From: Circinella minor
Lineage: Eukaryota > Mucoromycota > Mucoromycetes > Mucorales > Lichtheimiaceae
Direction of reading: 5' to 3'
Length of the DNA stretch: 27,597 nucleotides
Assembly: GCA_016758965.1 (NCBI GenBank)
Contig: JAEPRB010000363.1
Coordinates: 3,069 to 30,665, forward strand
Shown: positions 10,162-19,669 of the stretch, piece after piece
Numbering within the stretch: position 1 is the first letter of the stretch
How the letters are laid out: every line of letters starts with the position of its first letter
Notes under the pieces: generated by a model
What the model saw: only the letters and a program-made list of their open reading frames with translations
Told to the model about the DNA's origin: nothing
Databases searched by the model: none
Translations under genes and position numbers: made by a program

Positions 10162-10704
10162 GATGGTAATTGTGGTTGGCGGGCAGCAGCATATAATCTT
10201 TAGGATGATGAATCAGCTTGGAAAAAGAGCAAAGAAGGAATGGAAGTAAAACTTCTTCAAGAAATAGATTATTTCAATACTATTTTTGGCTCTCAAGAAG
10301 TTTATGAACTCATGGAAATTCTAAAGCTGCGTGGTGATTGGAATATTAGTTCTGACAACTATTTCTGGCTCGATTCATGCAGTCAACTTCTTGCTGAAGT
10401 ATGTAATGTACCAGTCATTATATATTCTGACACCGGCTTTCAAGATTGTACCTATTTACCATTTCTATCTGACCCAAGAGGCCTCAATGAATCAGATAAT
10501 CTTCCTGATCCTTACATATTATATCTGAAAGGAAACCACATTCTTAATGTTCAGTTTATTCATAACAATAATTGCAAGGTTTACTCCAAAGCTTTTACAT
10601 GGCCCCCTCTTGACCCCAATTACATTGACAAAATTAATGATCTACATGTCAAGGCAGGCTGGCTTGAACTTTACAACGATTCTATCACCCCATTACGTTA
10701 TTAA
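10162..10704 (+). pseudogene. Decayed OTU-like cysteine protease
   Basis: In the frame of the 154-codon open frame starting at 10240, the sequence upstream reads DGNCGWRAAAYNL (10162-10200). This matches the OTU-family catalytic block DGNCxFRA with its nucleophile Cys (codon 10171-10173). A TAG at 10201-10203 interrupts it; CAG to TAG would be a single transition. Downstream come DESAWKKSK, a helical segment, LAEVCNVPVIIY, TYLPFLSDP, then ILYLKGNHILNVQF, where the NH pair fits the catalytic His, and a closing WPPLDPNYID. Ahead of DGNC the reading continues only in another frame (10064-10160), so a 1-nt frameshift is likely as well. In fungi such OTU modules occur alone or attached to MULE and Helitron transposases; nothing of those enzymes is visible here. 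The 154-codon remainder lacks the nucleophile and would not be an active protease. Confidence 0.75.
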
Positions 10705-11715
10705 CCTTTTTTTTTGTTCTTTCTTTTATCTTTTAACATCTAATTCTTATCTATAATTTTTCTTTTTTCTTTTCTTTTTCCTTCATTACATACTATTGAA
10801 ATATTATTATCTTATTTGCGTCTAAATCTTTAATAAATATATACATAAATAACTATTTAAAGCTACAGAATTTGATTAACACTAGTTGTCACTTAATACA
10901 TAATTACAGTATGTGTATGATCAATGCGATAGAATAATAAAATGTATGTCAAAAATATTTCCGTATACAAATAAAGATACCTACTTGGTAAAAAAAAAAA
11001 AAAAAACTATATTATTTATATACGTACTAATTTTCTTTATATAAATAATATACGCATAAAAAAACAAATTACAACAATTCTTGTGGAGTTAAATTAGAAA
11101 TTCTTACATATCAGATAATTTATATTACACTTAATAATAAACTTGACATCAGACATCAACTCGTAACCTTTGATAGCTTTTATTATTAGTATAGCTAAGA
11201 ATATATATCTATATATATAGAGTATCTTTTTTTTTTCTATTAGATTTATTTACATTCCAATTAAATTATATCTTTCCTAATATAAATACATTATAAATTA
11301 TTAAAAGTGTCAAAAAGACATCTATATTTTATTGATAATCTAAATACACAGACGTTGTGAATAAGTGTTTGTATCAAAATTATAAAAACTACCTTGTGTG
11401 ATATTGTTAAAAGGATCTGTAAGTAATCTACACAAAAATTTACAGTACAAATATACAGTGTAACGTGGCGCTACACGAAAAAGCCTCAATTTCCACACGA
11501 AAATCCCCAAATCTGCAGTACCCATAAAAGATAACTCTATGAGAAAGAAAAAAAGAACAAGTTCCTTCTTCATTTATTTACTCTCTCTCTCTCTCTCTCA
11601 CCACTGTGACTTCAAACTTTGGAGGTGGAAGGGAGCATCATCAAGTTAAAATGGGGCCAATATAAGAATTTGGATCATTCTTTTCTGGGTGATTTGGTGT
11701 TGCATTTTTTTTACA
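10705..11715. other. AT-rich region upstream of family copy 2
   Basis: No gene is supported. It contains pyrimidine-rich runs (10705-10790), an A-rich run at 10990-11006, AT dinucleotide stretches near 11200-11220 and a (CT)9 microsatellite at 11581-11598, about 118 bp before the start codon of the broken copy. Confidence 0.5.
11581..11598. repeat. (CT)9 microsatellite
   Basis: Nine perfect CT units upstream of the ATG at 11716. The intact copy has a shorter CT-rich tract in a similar place (near 5575-5588). Pyrimidine tracts are common in fungal promoters. Confidence 0.8.
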
Positions 11716-13376
11716 ATGTCTAATCATACAACATCTAACTATTACTTCAGAGTTGCTGTTAAAGACTGGAAAATAGGCGATGCTATACAGAAGTATAGAG
11801 AAGTTCTAAAAGAGAAGCCATTGGCGGAAATATTATATAGTATGATAGATGATCTACAAAAATTACTCCAGGAGAGAAAGCCATTACAATATAGCATCAA
11901 ATTGGAAATTAACAAGATAAAAGTAAAAAAAATAATATAAAAAAAATACCAGTCAATAAAGGAATATCATTGAAAGGAAGACTAATCTAAAAAACATCTT
12001 TTTAGGATTTTCAAACCACTTTTGAAATCGAACAAGAGGTAATATTGCTACCTATATCATGCTATTTATATTGGTCGATACTAACGCATCGCTTTAGTTA
12101 ATGAAACTAGGTTCTGGGAAAACTGAAGCAACCAATGTTAAGCATACTTTTGGAAAAGTCGCTGATACGTGGACTAGCGTTGGTGATGTACACCAAAATT
12201 TCAACATTAAAACTCCCAGTCCTGGTTCGAGTACTTCTTCTGGGGTAAGCTAGTTTTTTACTGCACATTATAGCAAGAAAAAAAGCTCATCTTAATTTAT
12301 CTTTTATTCTTAGATTAAAGGAAAAAACGCCACGAAGAAACAAGTAAGACTTTTATTTAATCACAAATAGTAGCCTAGATATGTAATAATTAATTTTTTT
12401 TTGTAACCTGTATTAGTAATTGATATGCGAAAAGATAAGATGCAGTACAGGTTTATACCAGTAATGAACCCCTCCATATCAATGAACAAACCTCGCATGG
12501 GATCATCCGATCAAGACACCTTGTCTGACATTGTTGAAATTAAAATCAATGAAATATCTCTTACACCAGTTAGTGAAAACACACTATATTTTTTCAACAA
12601 GAATATTGATGAGCAAGAAGCAAATGGGTGCCTCAGTGATTTACCGAAATCGAAAGTTTTTTTAAAATCAGGAGCTTGAAAATCTGCCTTCGTGGCTATG
12701 GAGCCAAAAATTCGATTCCACAAAAGAAGAAAATGAAAGAAAATTAATTGAAACTATGAAATTGTTTTTAACGGATTTTTATGTTACTTGTTTACGACCT
12801 GAACCTACTCCTCCTCTTAATGAACGTACTCCCTTTTGCGAGCATGTTATACCTCTGATAAAATACTCAAACGCCGTATATCAACTTTTGCGAGTTCAAT
12901 GGTAAGTAATGTCACGTTAATTATTTACATACAAGCTTATTTAACTATTACTTTCTTTTATGCAGGGCCGAAAAAAGTATCGATGCAAACAAATTTATTG
13001 GTATCTGCATGCACGGTGAAGGACCAATAACAAAGAATTTGGCCGTTGGAATTGGTTGAAGATCATCACTTCCTATATAATGCCGTGCACAAAGCATATT
13101 GAAATCCCCTCAGCTTTGGTATGCTACCTCGTATGGGCGATCCTAGTGAATCAATCTTCGGCCTTTGCTCACCGATTGTACAAAATTTTATGGAAGGTCA
13201 AAGACATCAGTTGATGCACATCACGAACGCAATGAGTTGCTACTACAATACATAAATCCTTGTTTCCCCAAGAAAGGCAGTCGATGCGCATACAATCGAA
13301 GATACTTTGAAGATTGTTGAATGCAGGATTCAGTGTCTCAAAATGGACAAGATTTCTAACAAGTTGGCTTCATTTG
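11716..13376 (+). pseudogene. Broken second copy of the 8-exon gene family
   Basis: Exons matching the intact copy: 11716-11922, 12006-12038, 12098-12244, 12314-12343, 12417-12901, then 12966 onward. The introns are also closely similar, so this arose by DNA-level duplication, not through mRNA. Lesions: exon 4 is 30 nt instead of 31, which puts a TAA straight after the exon 4/5 junction; exon 5 lacks 11 nt after KVFLKS and runs into TGA; exon 6 lacks the segment encoding the ESSG block and ends in TGA; about 150 nt absent from the intact copy sits before exon 7; homology stops within exon 7 after SNKLASF (13376). Exons 1-3 are still open and encode near-identical protein, including a good start context, so a short N-terminal product is possible. 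Confidence 0.85.
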
Positions 13377-14336
13377 TATGGCGCATACACTTTAGAACCT
13401 AAATGATTTTTTGTTTAATTTGAAATAGTTATAAATAAACGTAAACGCGACCAAAACACAAAATAAACCATAGAAATGAAAGATACAGCTGTTAAAAATA
13501 AAATTAATGAATTAGTTTTTGTAATTTTAACCGAAAATATTTTTTTTGTAAACTTCCAAAGTTGGGATATAGCTTGCCATTATAGCTGGAGAGCTCCTAT
13601 GGTCAAGTCCAAACTGAAACATTGAGGATGGACATCATATGTCGGTACTATATTGCTCTGAAAAAACACATACATAATTTTTTTTGACATTTAGGTTAGT
13701 CCACTATATCCTTATCCCAAAAGAGACCCCCCTCCCTCCTTATTCAATTATCCTACCAATAAAAATTGAGCATAATAGCAGATGTTAAAATAAAATGAAA
13801 TTGAAATATTTACTAAGAAAATTTTGGTTCTAAAATGTATGCAGTATAACTTTTACACTGCGTTGGAAGTGTCTGTAGCAATATTATCAAAAATTAACTT
13901 TGCATGAAAAATTCTTTATAATTTGCATACTAGCAACAAAAATAAATAAATAAAAGAGTATAGAATATATGAATGTAGTGCTGCCATAGAAACGGATATT
14001 AATTTAATTCGTTTAAATAAGATTATTATGTTACAGAATAAAATAGGCATCGTAAAAATGGTAAAAATGAAAAAGGAAGGAATGAAAAAAAGAGAGGAAG
14101 TGTAATCAGTTTGGGAGAAGGTTAACGAATTAAAAGTAAAAAAAAAAAAAATGTACAAAATAAATAGAAATGTTCGATATTATGAAATGAAAATGATGAA
14201 TTAAATGTAGTAAGTATATTGTGTGCTAATGTGTGTATATTATATATATATCTATATGAATTTAACCAACTTTCTCCCACCCAAGATCCTTCTTTCCTTT
14301 GTCTTGTTGAAGGATTCTTTATATATATATATATAT
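13377..14336. other. Intergenic region between the broken copy and PRO1
   Basis: No gene is supported. It lies 3' of both flanking transcription units and is very AT-rich, with A/T homopolymers (for example 14140-14151) and TA-dinucleotide runs at 14239-14256 and 14320-14336 adjoining the PRO1 stop codon. Confidence 0.5.
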
Positions 14337-15987
14337 TTATACAATAGAATCTTCCAAAATTCGTACCAAATTATCACGATCAATAACAGTTTCAGCATCC
14401 ATATATCCCAAAATATCAAAAATATCATGGCTTTGACATCCTCGTATACGTCCAATTTCAACACTAGAATAATTGACAATACCTTTACCAACATCAATTT
14501 CTTCCACTACATGTCCATTTTCATCTTTACGTTGATAAACAATCATTACAGCTTGATTTGCAACGAAATTTTTTTCTACTTCCACGATGCCTGCAGCAAA
14601 TAAACTAGAGCGTTGTTTTTTGGACAAAATGGCTTTCATAGCACCTTCATCAATATAAACACGTCCAGCGGTATGTAATCCATGTTTGATCCACCATTTA
14701 CGATCATATAATAAATTATCCTTGGCAGTAAAAAGGGTATGAAGGGGTAAACCTCTTGCAAGTAAATCATCACCTGTAACCACAGGAAGTTCATGGGGTG
14801 TTATTAATGTTCCATTGTCGTCTGCTTCAATAATTTTCATCAAATTTTCTGGTTTAGCGCCATGTGTAATAACGGTACGTACACCAACTGCAGTAGCAAG
14901 ATCAGCTGCAACCAATTTTGTAGACATACCACCAGTACCTAATGAAGATCCACGCGATGCTACACAAACTAAACAATATATACATATAAAAGTAAATTTC
15001 CTGTCCCTGTTTCTATCATTTAAAATCATCGTTTCTCAACTTCCCCTACACAACAATTTTTTTTAGAATATATTACCTTGTTCTTGCAATGCTTGAATAT
15101 CATGACAAACAGATACATTCTTTGCATCTGGATTGGTTCGAGGATTATCAGTATATAAACAATCAACATCAGTTAACAAAAATAAATAATCCGCTTTAAG
15201 CATTCCTGCAGTAATAGCAGATAAAGTATCATTATCACCAAATCGAATTTCCTATTTTATTAAACGATTACAATTTAGTGAATCGTTAGAAAAAAAAAAT
15301 CCAACTTCATTTTTTGCTTCAAGTATTGATTTTTTTTTTTTTTACCTGTGGACAAATGGTATCATTTTCATTTACAATAGGAACTACACCTAATTCCAAA
15401 ATTTCTTCTAAGCAACTAACTGCATTAAGATATTGTGCTCTCTAATTATAAAATTATTAGCATTTTTTATGTACAACCATGGAGATAGATAAACAATTTA
15501 TTCTTTTTTCTTTTTTTTTTTACCTCAGATAAATCATTTTTAGTTAATAATACTTGAGCAATAGGTTGATTAAATTGACCAAATAAATCATCATAAAGTC
15601 GAATTAATCGTCCTTGACCTACTGCTGATATGGCCTAAAATTATATATTATATTTTTAGTTTTTTCTTATTTTATAAAACAAATATAACCTAAGAATTAA
15701 TAAGAAAAGGAGGGGGAAGGGAGTAGTACCTGAAGTGTAGAAACTTTTGTAGGTCTATCATTAATATTAAGTCGTCGAAGACCTGTTGCAACAGCGGCAC
15801 TAGATACTAAAACTACACGGTGACCTTGTGACTTTAATTTTAAAACTAATTCAACAAGGGAAGACAAGTTTGACAACATGGGATAATGAGTTTTTTCATC
15901 GCAAATAGTTGTAGTACCAACTTTGATAACGATGGTTAATGAAGATTGTGAAGGACGATGACTATTTTGGTGGTTGTGGTAAATCAT
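14337..15987 (-). CDS. PRO1: Glutamate 5-kinase (gamma-glutamyl kinase), proline biosynthesis
   Basis: Exons on the minus strand: 15987-15730, 15634-15524, 15441-15346, 15251-15077, 14968-14337, all GT-AG and in phase, giving 423 aa (yeast Pro1 is 428). The enzyme phosphorylates L-glutamate with ATP, the first step to proline, in the cytosol. The amino-acid kinase domain (about residues 17-290) shows [66 protein letters not shown] and [17 protein letters not shown]. From about residue 303 (RKWWIKHG) a C-terminal PUA domain follows (GRVYIDEGA to the final helix), as in fungal and many bacterial enzymes. The family's SSGA-type loop reads SSAA here. It is transcribed away from the surface-protein gene at 16488. 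A TGAGTCA box lies about 130 bp upstream. Confidence 0.95.
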
Positions 15988-16487
15988 TGAACAAAAGACA
16001 AAAAAAAAAAAAAGGTATAGAGTGAGAGAGACAGAGAGAAAGACAAAAAAAAAAGGGGGGAAAGAGAAAAGAAAAATGAAACATTCAAGAAATTGACATA
16101 TTATTATCTCCCAATGAGTCACCCAAAAACCCCAAAAGCCACTAGGAACCTTGTATTTATCTTATGTTTTTTTCCCCGTAAACTCGGGCATCCAAAGAGG
16201 TGAACAATGCATTCGAATTCATTTTGAAAGTCAGTGGATGCTAATTGGTGATTTAAGCTTGGGGGGAGGGGATACGCAGAACGCCTGAACGGATCGTCAA
16301 AAAAAAAAAGAAGAATGTTTTTTTTTTTTTTACCTTGGGGATAAGTAAAAGAAGAAAAGGGTCTACAAGTAAAAACAAGGGTTAAACTAATCCATGTCAA
16401 AAGATCCATATAAAATATACTTTTTTTAGTTGTTTTTTTTTCAAATTGTTTTTTCTTCTTTCTCAATAATAATTAAAATAAACAATA
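15988..16487. promoter_or_regulatory. Divergent promoter of PRO1 and the surface-protein gene
   Basis: This 500-bp interval separates two start codons pointing away from each other, so both promoters should lie here. It contains poly(A)/poly(T) tracts (16001-16013, 16045-16054, 16298-16331, 16433-16441), typical nucleosome-excluding elements of fungal promoters, a GC-rich spot at 16259-16270, and a Gcn4/CPC1-type TGAGTCA site. The open frames across it are chance readings. Confidence 0.65.
16115..16121. promoter_or_regulatory. Gcn4/CPC1-like site TGAGTCA
   Basis: Matches the TGASTCA consensus bound by Gcn4-type bZIP factors, which activate amino-acid biosynthesis genes in fungi. It lies 128-134 bp upstream of the PRO1 start codon, a usual distance. 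Site identity is seen; regulation is inferred. A 7-mer also occurs by chance (another is at 17344-17350). Confidence 0.45.
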
Positions 16488-17185
16488 ATGAACTTTAAAA
16501 TCTTGATCTCTTTGTTTTTGGTTGTTTGCATTGCCGTTATTACTCATGCTCAAGGTAAAATACGTACTGAATTTTTTTTTTAAAAAATTTGCATGAATTA
16601 TATTTGTATTAAACAAAAAAATCTTTTTTGATTTTATATCCGATACGTAAATACTATAGTCCCGGCTTTAACTTCTTTGCACTCAAAGTAAGTATATTTT
16701 CTACCCTTCAACAAAAGCTTACTCTCTCAAAAAACTAAACTAATTTCTTTTTTTTTGACAGGTATACATCTTTCGTAGACCATTCCCAAACACGATATGC
16801 TAGTTCTGCAAGTTCTGCTATAAGTCGTATTTCTTCTGAAATAAACAGATCTTCAAGTGAATCAGTAGCTTCTTCATCATCAGCTGCTCAACAAAGTGGT
16901 TCTTCTTCTGTTGCTGCTAATCCTACTTCCACTGATGGAGGTGCTGCTGGTGGTCAAACAAATACTGCTCCTGCTGCTTCTAATAATAATGGAAATGGTG
17001 AACAAACCGGTAATAATAATAATGGAAATGGACAACAAACCGGTAATGACGGTCAAGCTACTGCTGCAGCTGGAGGTTCTTCAGCTGGTATGTCCATTTT
17101 CTCTGGTTTGACAAATGTTATCATTATTCAAGTCGCTGCATGGTCTACTCTTTTTGTTGTTAGCTTTGTTGCCATGTTCATGTAA
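16488..17185 (+). CDS. Small secreted Ser/Asn/Gly-rich protein, probable GPI-anchored surface protein
   Basis: Three exons, 16488-16554, 16660-16687 and 16762-17185, in consistent phase, give 172 aa. Residues 1-21 form a clear signal peptide (MNFKILISLFLVVCIAVITH, then AQ). The middle is Ser-rich, then Asn/Gly/Gln-rich with two near-identical repeats (NNNGNGEQTG and NNNGNGQQTG). The C-terminus is hydrophobic (IIIQVAAWSTLFVVSFVAMFM) and runs to the last residue, preceded by a small-residue patch (AAAGGSSAG) suited to GPI attachment. This layout is that of fungal GPI-anchored wall or membrane proteins; the Ser-rich part would be O-mannosylated. A single C-terminal membrane anchor is the alternative. 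No enzymatic domain is present. An AATAAA follows the stop at 17237. Confidence 0.85.
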
Positions 17186-17236
17186 ACAAAAAAAAATGTA
17201 CAAACTTTTTAATTTTACTTTCCTTTCTTTTTATGT

Positions 17237-17242
17237 AATAAA
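17237..17242 (+). terminator. Probable polyadenylation signal AATAAA
   Basis: Canonical AATAAA 52 nt after the stop codon of the surface-protein gene, followed by T-rich sequence. Fungal signals are degenerate, so this is a likely but unproven 3' end element. Confidence 0.45.
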
Positions 17243-17549
17243 CCAGTTGATTTTCAATACAATTTTTATTTTGTTTTGTTACTATTTCATTTAATTACGA
17301 GAAAAAAAAAAGAAGAGGAAGAAGAAAAAAAATAGAGCCTTAGTGAGTCAACTGGTTTGGCTTTTTTTAATAAATATTGCTGCGCTTTGAATGATAAATA
17401 TTTGATATAAATACAGTAAATGACCAGATTTGCCAATCAACGGGCTCAAAACTTAAAAAAAAATTCAAAAATGGAAGGTAGCGACGAAGGAATGCTGAAG
17501 TCAAGCTATAAATACTGGGCATTTGGCTAGTACAAGGCCTGTAAAATTA

Positions 17550-18330
17550 ACTTTTTTTTTAGTCAGCTTACGTATTGTTTTGTGTTATTTATTTTTATTA
17601 AGTATTCTACCTGTGCTTGATATCACACCGGCAAAGATGGATGAGGGATACAACTGGGTTCGCGAATTGCGTGTTTCTTGACGAATTTGCTTTTGGCATT
17701 AATATGAAGCGTTCAAGGACTTGATCCAAAAAGGGCCACTCACCCTATTGTTACTCGTCCTACAATAAGAGCAAATACAACGTTCTATATTGAGTGCTAT
17801 CTCAGCAGCAGGTTTGATTACGGTTGTCTTAAAAAAAATCCAAGATTTGGGAAGAAGAGAAAAGCGGGATGGATATATACGTTCAGGAACTGTAACAGGC
17901 CATTACATTAGTTTCTTAAAAAGTGACTCTTGATAAAATGGATAGACATCTGCCTATGAAAGGTCACTTTATATAGTTATGGACAATGCACCTCATTCAC
18001 ATTACATGAAAACATAAAGAAATATATTGAGTATCGATGGTATAAAGATGTGTATCTTCCTACTTCCTCTTCAGAGATTAACCCAATGAACAATTTTGAG
18101 CAGTGTCAAAGAGTAATGTTGAACGCCATAGGTTTTTGCAAAAAGACACCCTGTCAAAAAGAATTCCATACAAGTGTTGGGACAAATGTCGAAACAGAGA
18201 GCCCATGTAATGCCAATGACAAGAATCAGATACATAGAATCAGGCAAGCAATATTTTTTATTCATTATTTTTTTAATATAAGTCATAACTAGGCCAAACA
18301 ACATAATTATCCATTGTAAAAAAAAAAAGA
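17550..18330 (+). pseudogene. Decayed Tc1/mariner-type DDE transposase, left arm of inverted pair
   Basis: Frames read piecewise: VFLDEFAFGINMKRSRT then TGA then SKKG (17671-17738, first catalytic Asp at 17680-17682; the stop replaces the usual Trp of RxWSKKG), GTVTGHYISFLKSDS (17892-17932), IVMDNAPHSH (17973-18002, second Asp at 17982-17984), and KDVYLPTSSSEINPMNNFEQ (18044-18103) for the LPxYSPELNPIE block, whose last Glu is Asn here. These are the DDE motifs of Tc1/IS630-type transposases that cut and rejoin DNA. Several stops and frameshifts make it dead. The segment repeats in inverted orientation at 19670-20490. Confidence 0.8.
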
Positions 18331-18922
18331 AAAAAAAACGACGATGCTGGTTCTTTTGAATGCTGCTGGCTCGCAACCGAAACGCTGATTGGCTACCATC
18401 CGGCATCCATCCGGCAGTCATCTGGCATTTTACCTGGCAACTGTGGCAAGCTGGCAACATACCCAACTTTTTTTTGTTGCCAAGCAACGATTATCATGAT
18501 CATAACAAGGAATCAAGCAATATGTATACATTTCTATGTTGACTATTCCGTAGAAAATGCTAAAAAATGTGATGATTTTGAGATCTGTTACAGTATTGAT
18601 TCCAAACAACCAATACTTGTTTCAAGACAGAGGATTCGCGAAAGCCATTCACATCATCTTTACCCTGCCAGAGTTTCCGAAAATTAACCGTAGAATTTTT
18701 TGAAATGTTTACGTATTTATACTTGTGATGATCCAGCTAGGCTGATACCACGATAAAGAATATATTTATTTTAAGTGCTTAGTTGCTTTAAGCTTATTTA
18801 TACAATGTATACATGCTTAATGATTGAAGTTAATTATAACAATAATAAAGTCAGATTGTATTAAATAATTATTGCTTCATTTATATAGTCTGCCTCTAAT
18901 AAACAAATGTGGTTGTAAAGAG
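18331..18922. other. Spacer between inverted transposase arms, with a phased CTGGCA array
   Basis: No gene is supported. At 18400-18456 six YYGGCA-like motifs (CCGGCA, CCGGCA, CTGGCA, CTGGCA, GTGGCA, CTGGCA) occur at 18400, 18411, 18422, 18434, 18443 and 18451, a GC-rich island in AT-rich DNA. The remainder to 18914 is plain AT-rich sequence, ending in the left GTAAAGAG target duplication (18915-18922) of the hAT element. Confidence 0.6.
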
Positions 18923-19629
18923 CAGTGTTGGGTTTCCGACTGTCGGAAACTAGTATAGAGGTTTCCGCCATAGTGGAAAAGGCGGAAACCTGACGGAAAA
19001 CCTGTGGTGGAAACCTTTTTTCATTCAATCAATATGTTTATGGAAGTATGAAATGAAAAGTTTCATTAAAATAATAATAAAAAAGAGAGATAGAGTGAGA
19101 GTATATACTTATATTTAAGTCATGAAAAAAGATATTCTAATGTCTATTTTACTTCTGCTGAGTGAGCCTCATTGTTATCTCTAAAGTCTAGGTTTGTCTA
19201 CTCCTCTGAATAGATCACGTAACTGATAAATTTAGCTCTTGTGCATTGACAGTCGATGTCGGGCTTTAACCTGTGAAACCAATATACTTGAATAACGCGC
19301 AATATTTATGTTGAAGTTATTATTTGCTTGCGCAGCATCTATATATCAATGCAAAACCAGTGTTTAAAAAAATCATTATTGTCATTTCTGTGCTATTATA
19401 CTATATATTTCCATAGTTCCTGTTGTGGACCATATATTATAACGCTATAATAATAATAGTAACAGATATAATACATTAAAAAATATAAATAGACTAAATT
19501 ACTTTTATTTAATATGATATATCATATTTATGTCTACTAATGCCAACCCTATAATGTTATACATTTCCGCCAGTTTCCGACTGTAGAAACCCTATAAACC
19601 ATAGTTCCCGCCAGAAACTGCCAACACTG
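18923..19629. mobile_element. hAT-type MITE, 707 bp, with 8-bp target site duplication
   Basis: The left end starts CAGTGTTGGGTTTCCGACTG. The right end, read on the other strand, starts CAGTGTTGGCAGTTTC. The flanks are perfect 8-bp duplications GTAAAGAG at 18915-18922 and 19630-19637. An 8-bp duplication and CAGTG-type termini are the hallmarks of the hAT superfamily. Subterminal GGAAACC/GGTTTCCG motifs are dense in both orientations (18940-19015 and 19565-19620), as expected of transposase-binding sites. The interior is AT-rich and encodes no transposase, so mobility would need an enzyme supplied in trans. Confidence 0.93.
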
Positions 19630-19669
19630 GTAAAGAGCTGCCTCATTCACTTTAGCCGTGCCTTTTTTT

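Noticed and set aside
14252..14603. Open frames over the 3' end of PRO1 on both strands
   Set aside because: Shadows of the PRO1 last exon and AT-rich flank.
16119..16466. 115-codon minus-strand open frame between PRO1 and the surface-protein gene
   Set aside because: Built from homopolymers (Lys and Phe runs) inside a divergent promoter.
18071..18487. 138-codon minus-strand open frame
   Set aside because: It is antisense to the decayed Tc1-like transposase and crosses its poly(A) edge; no domain.
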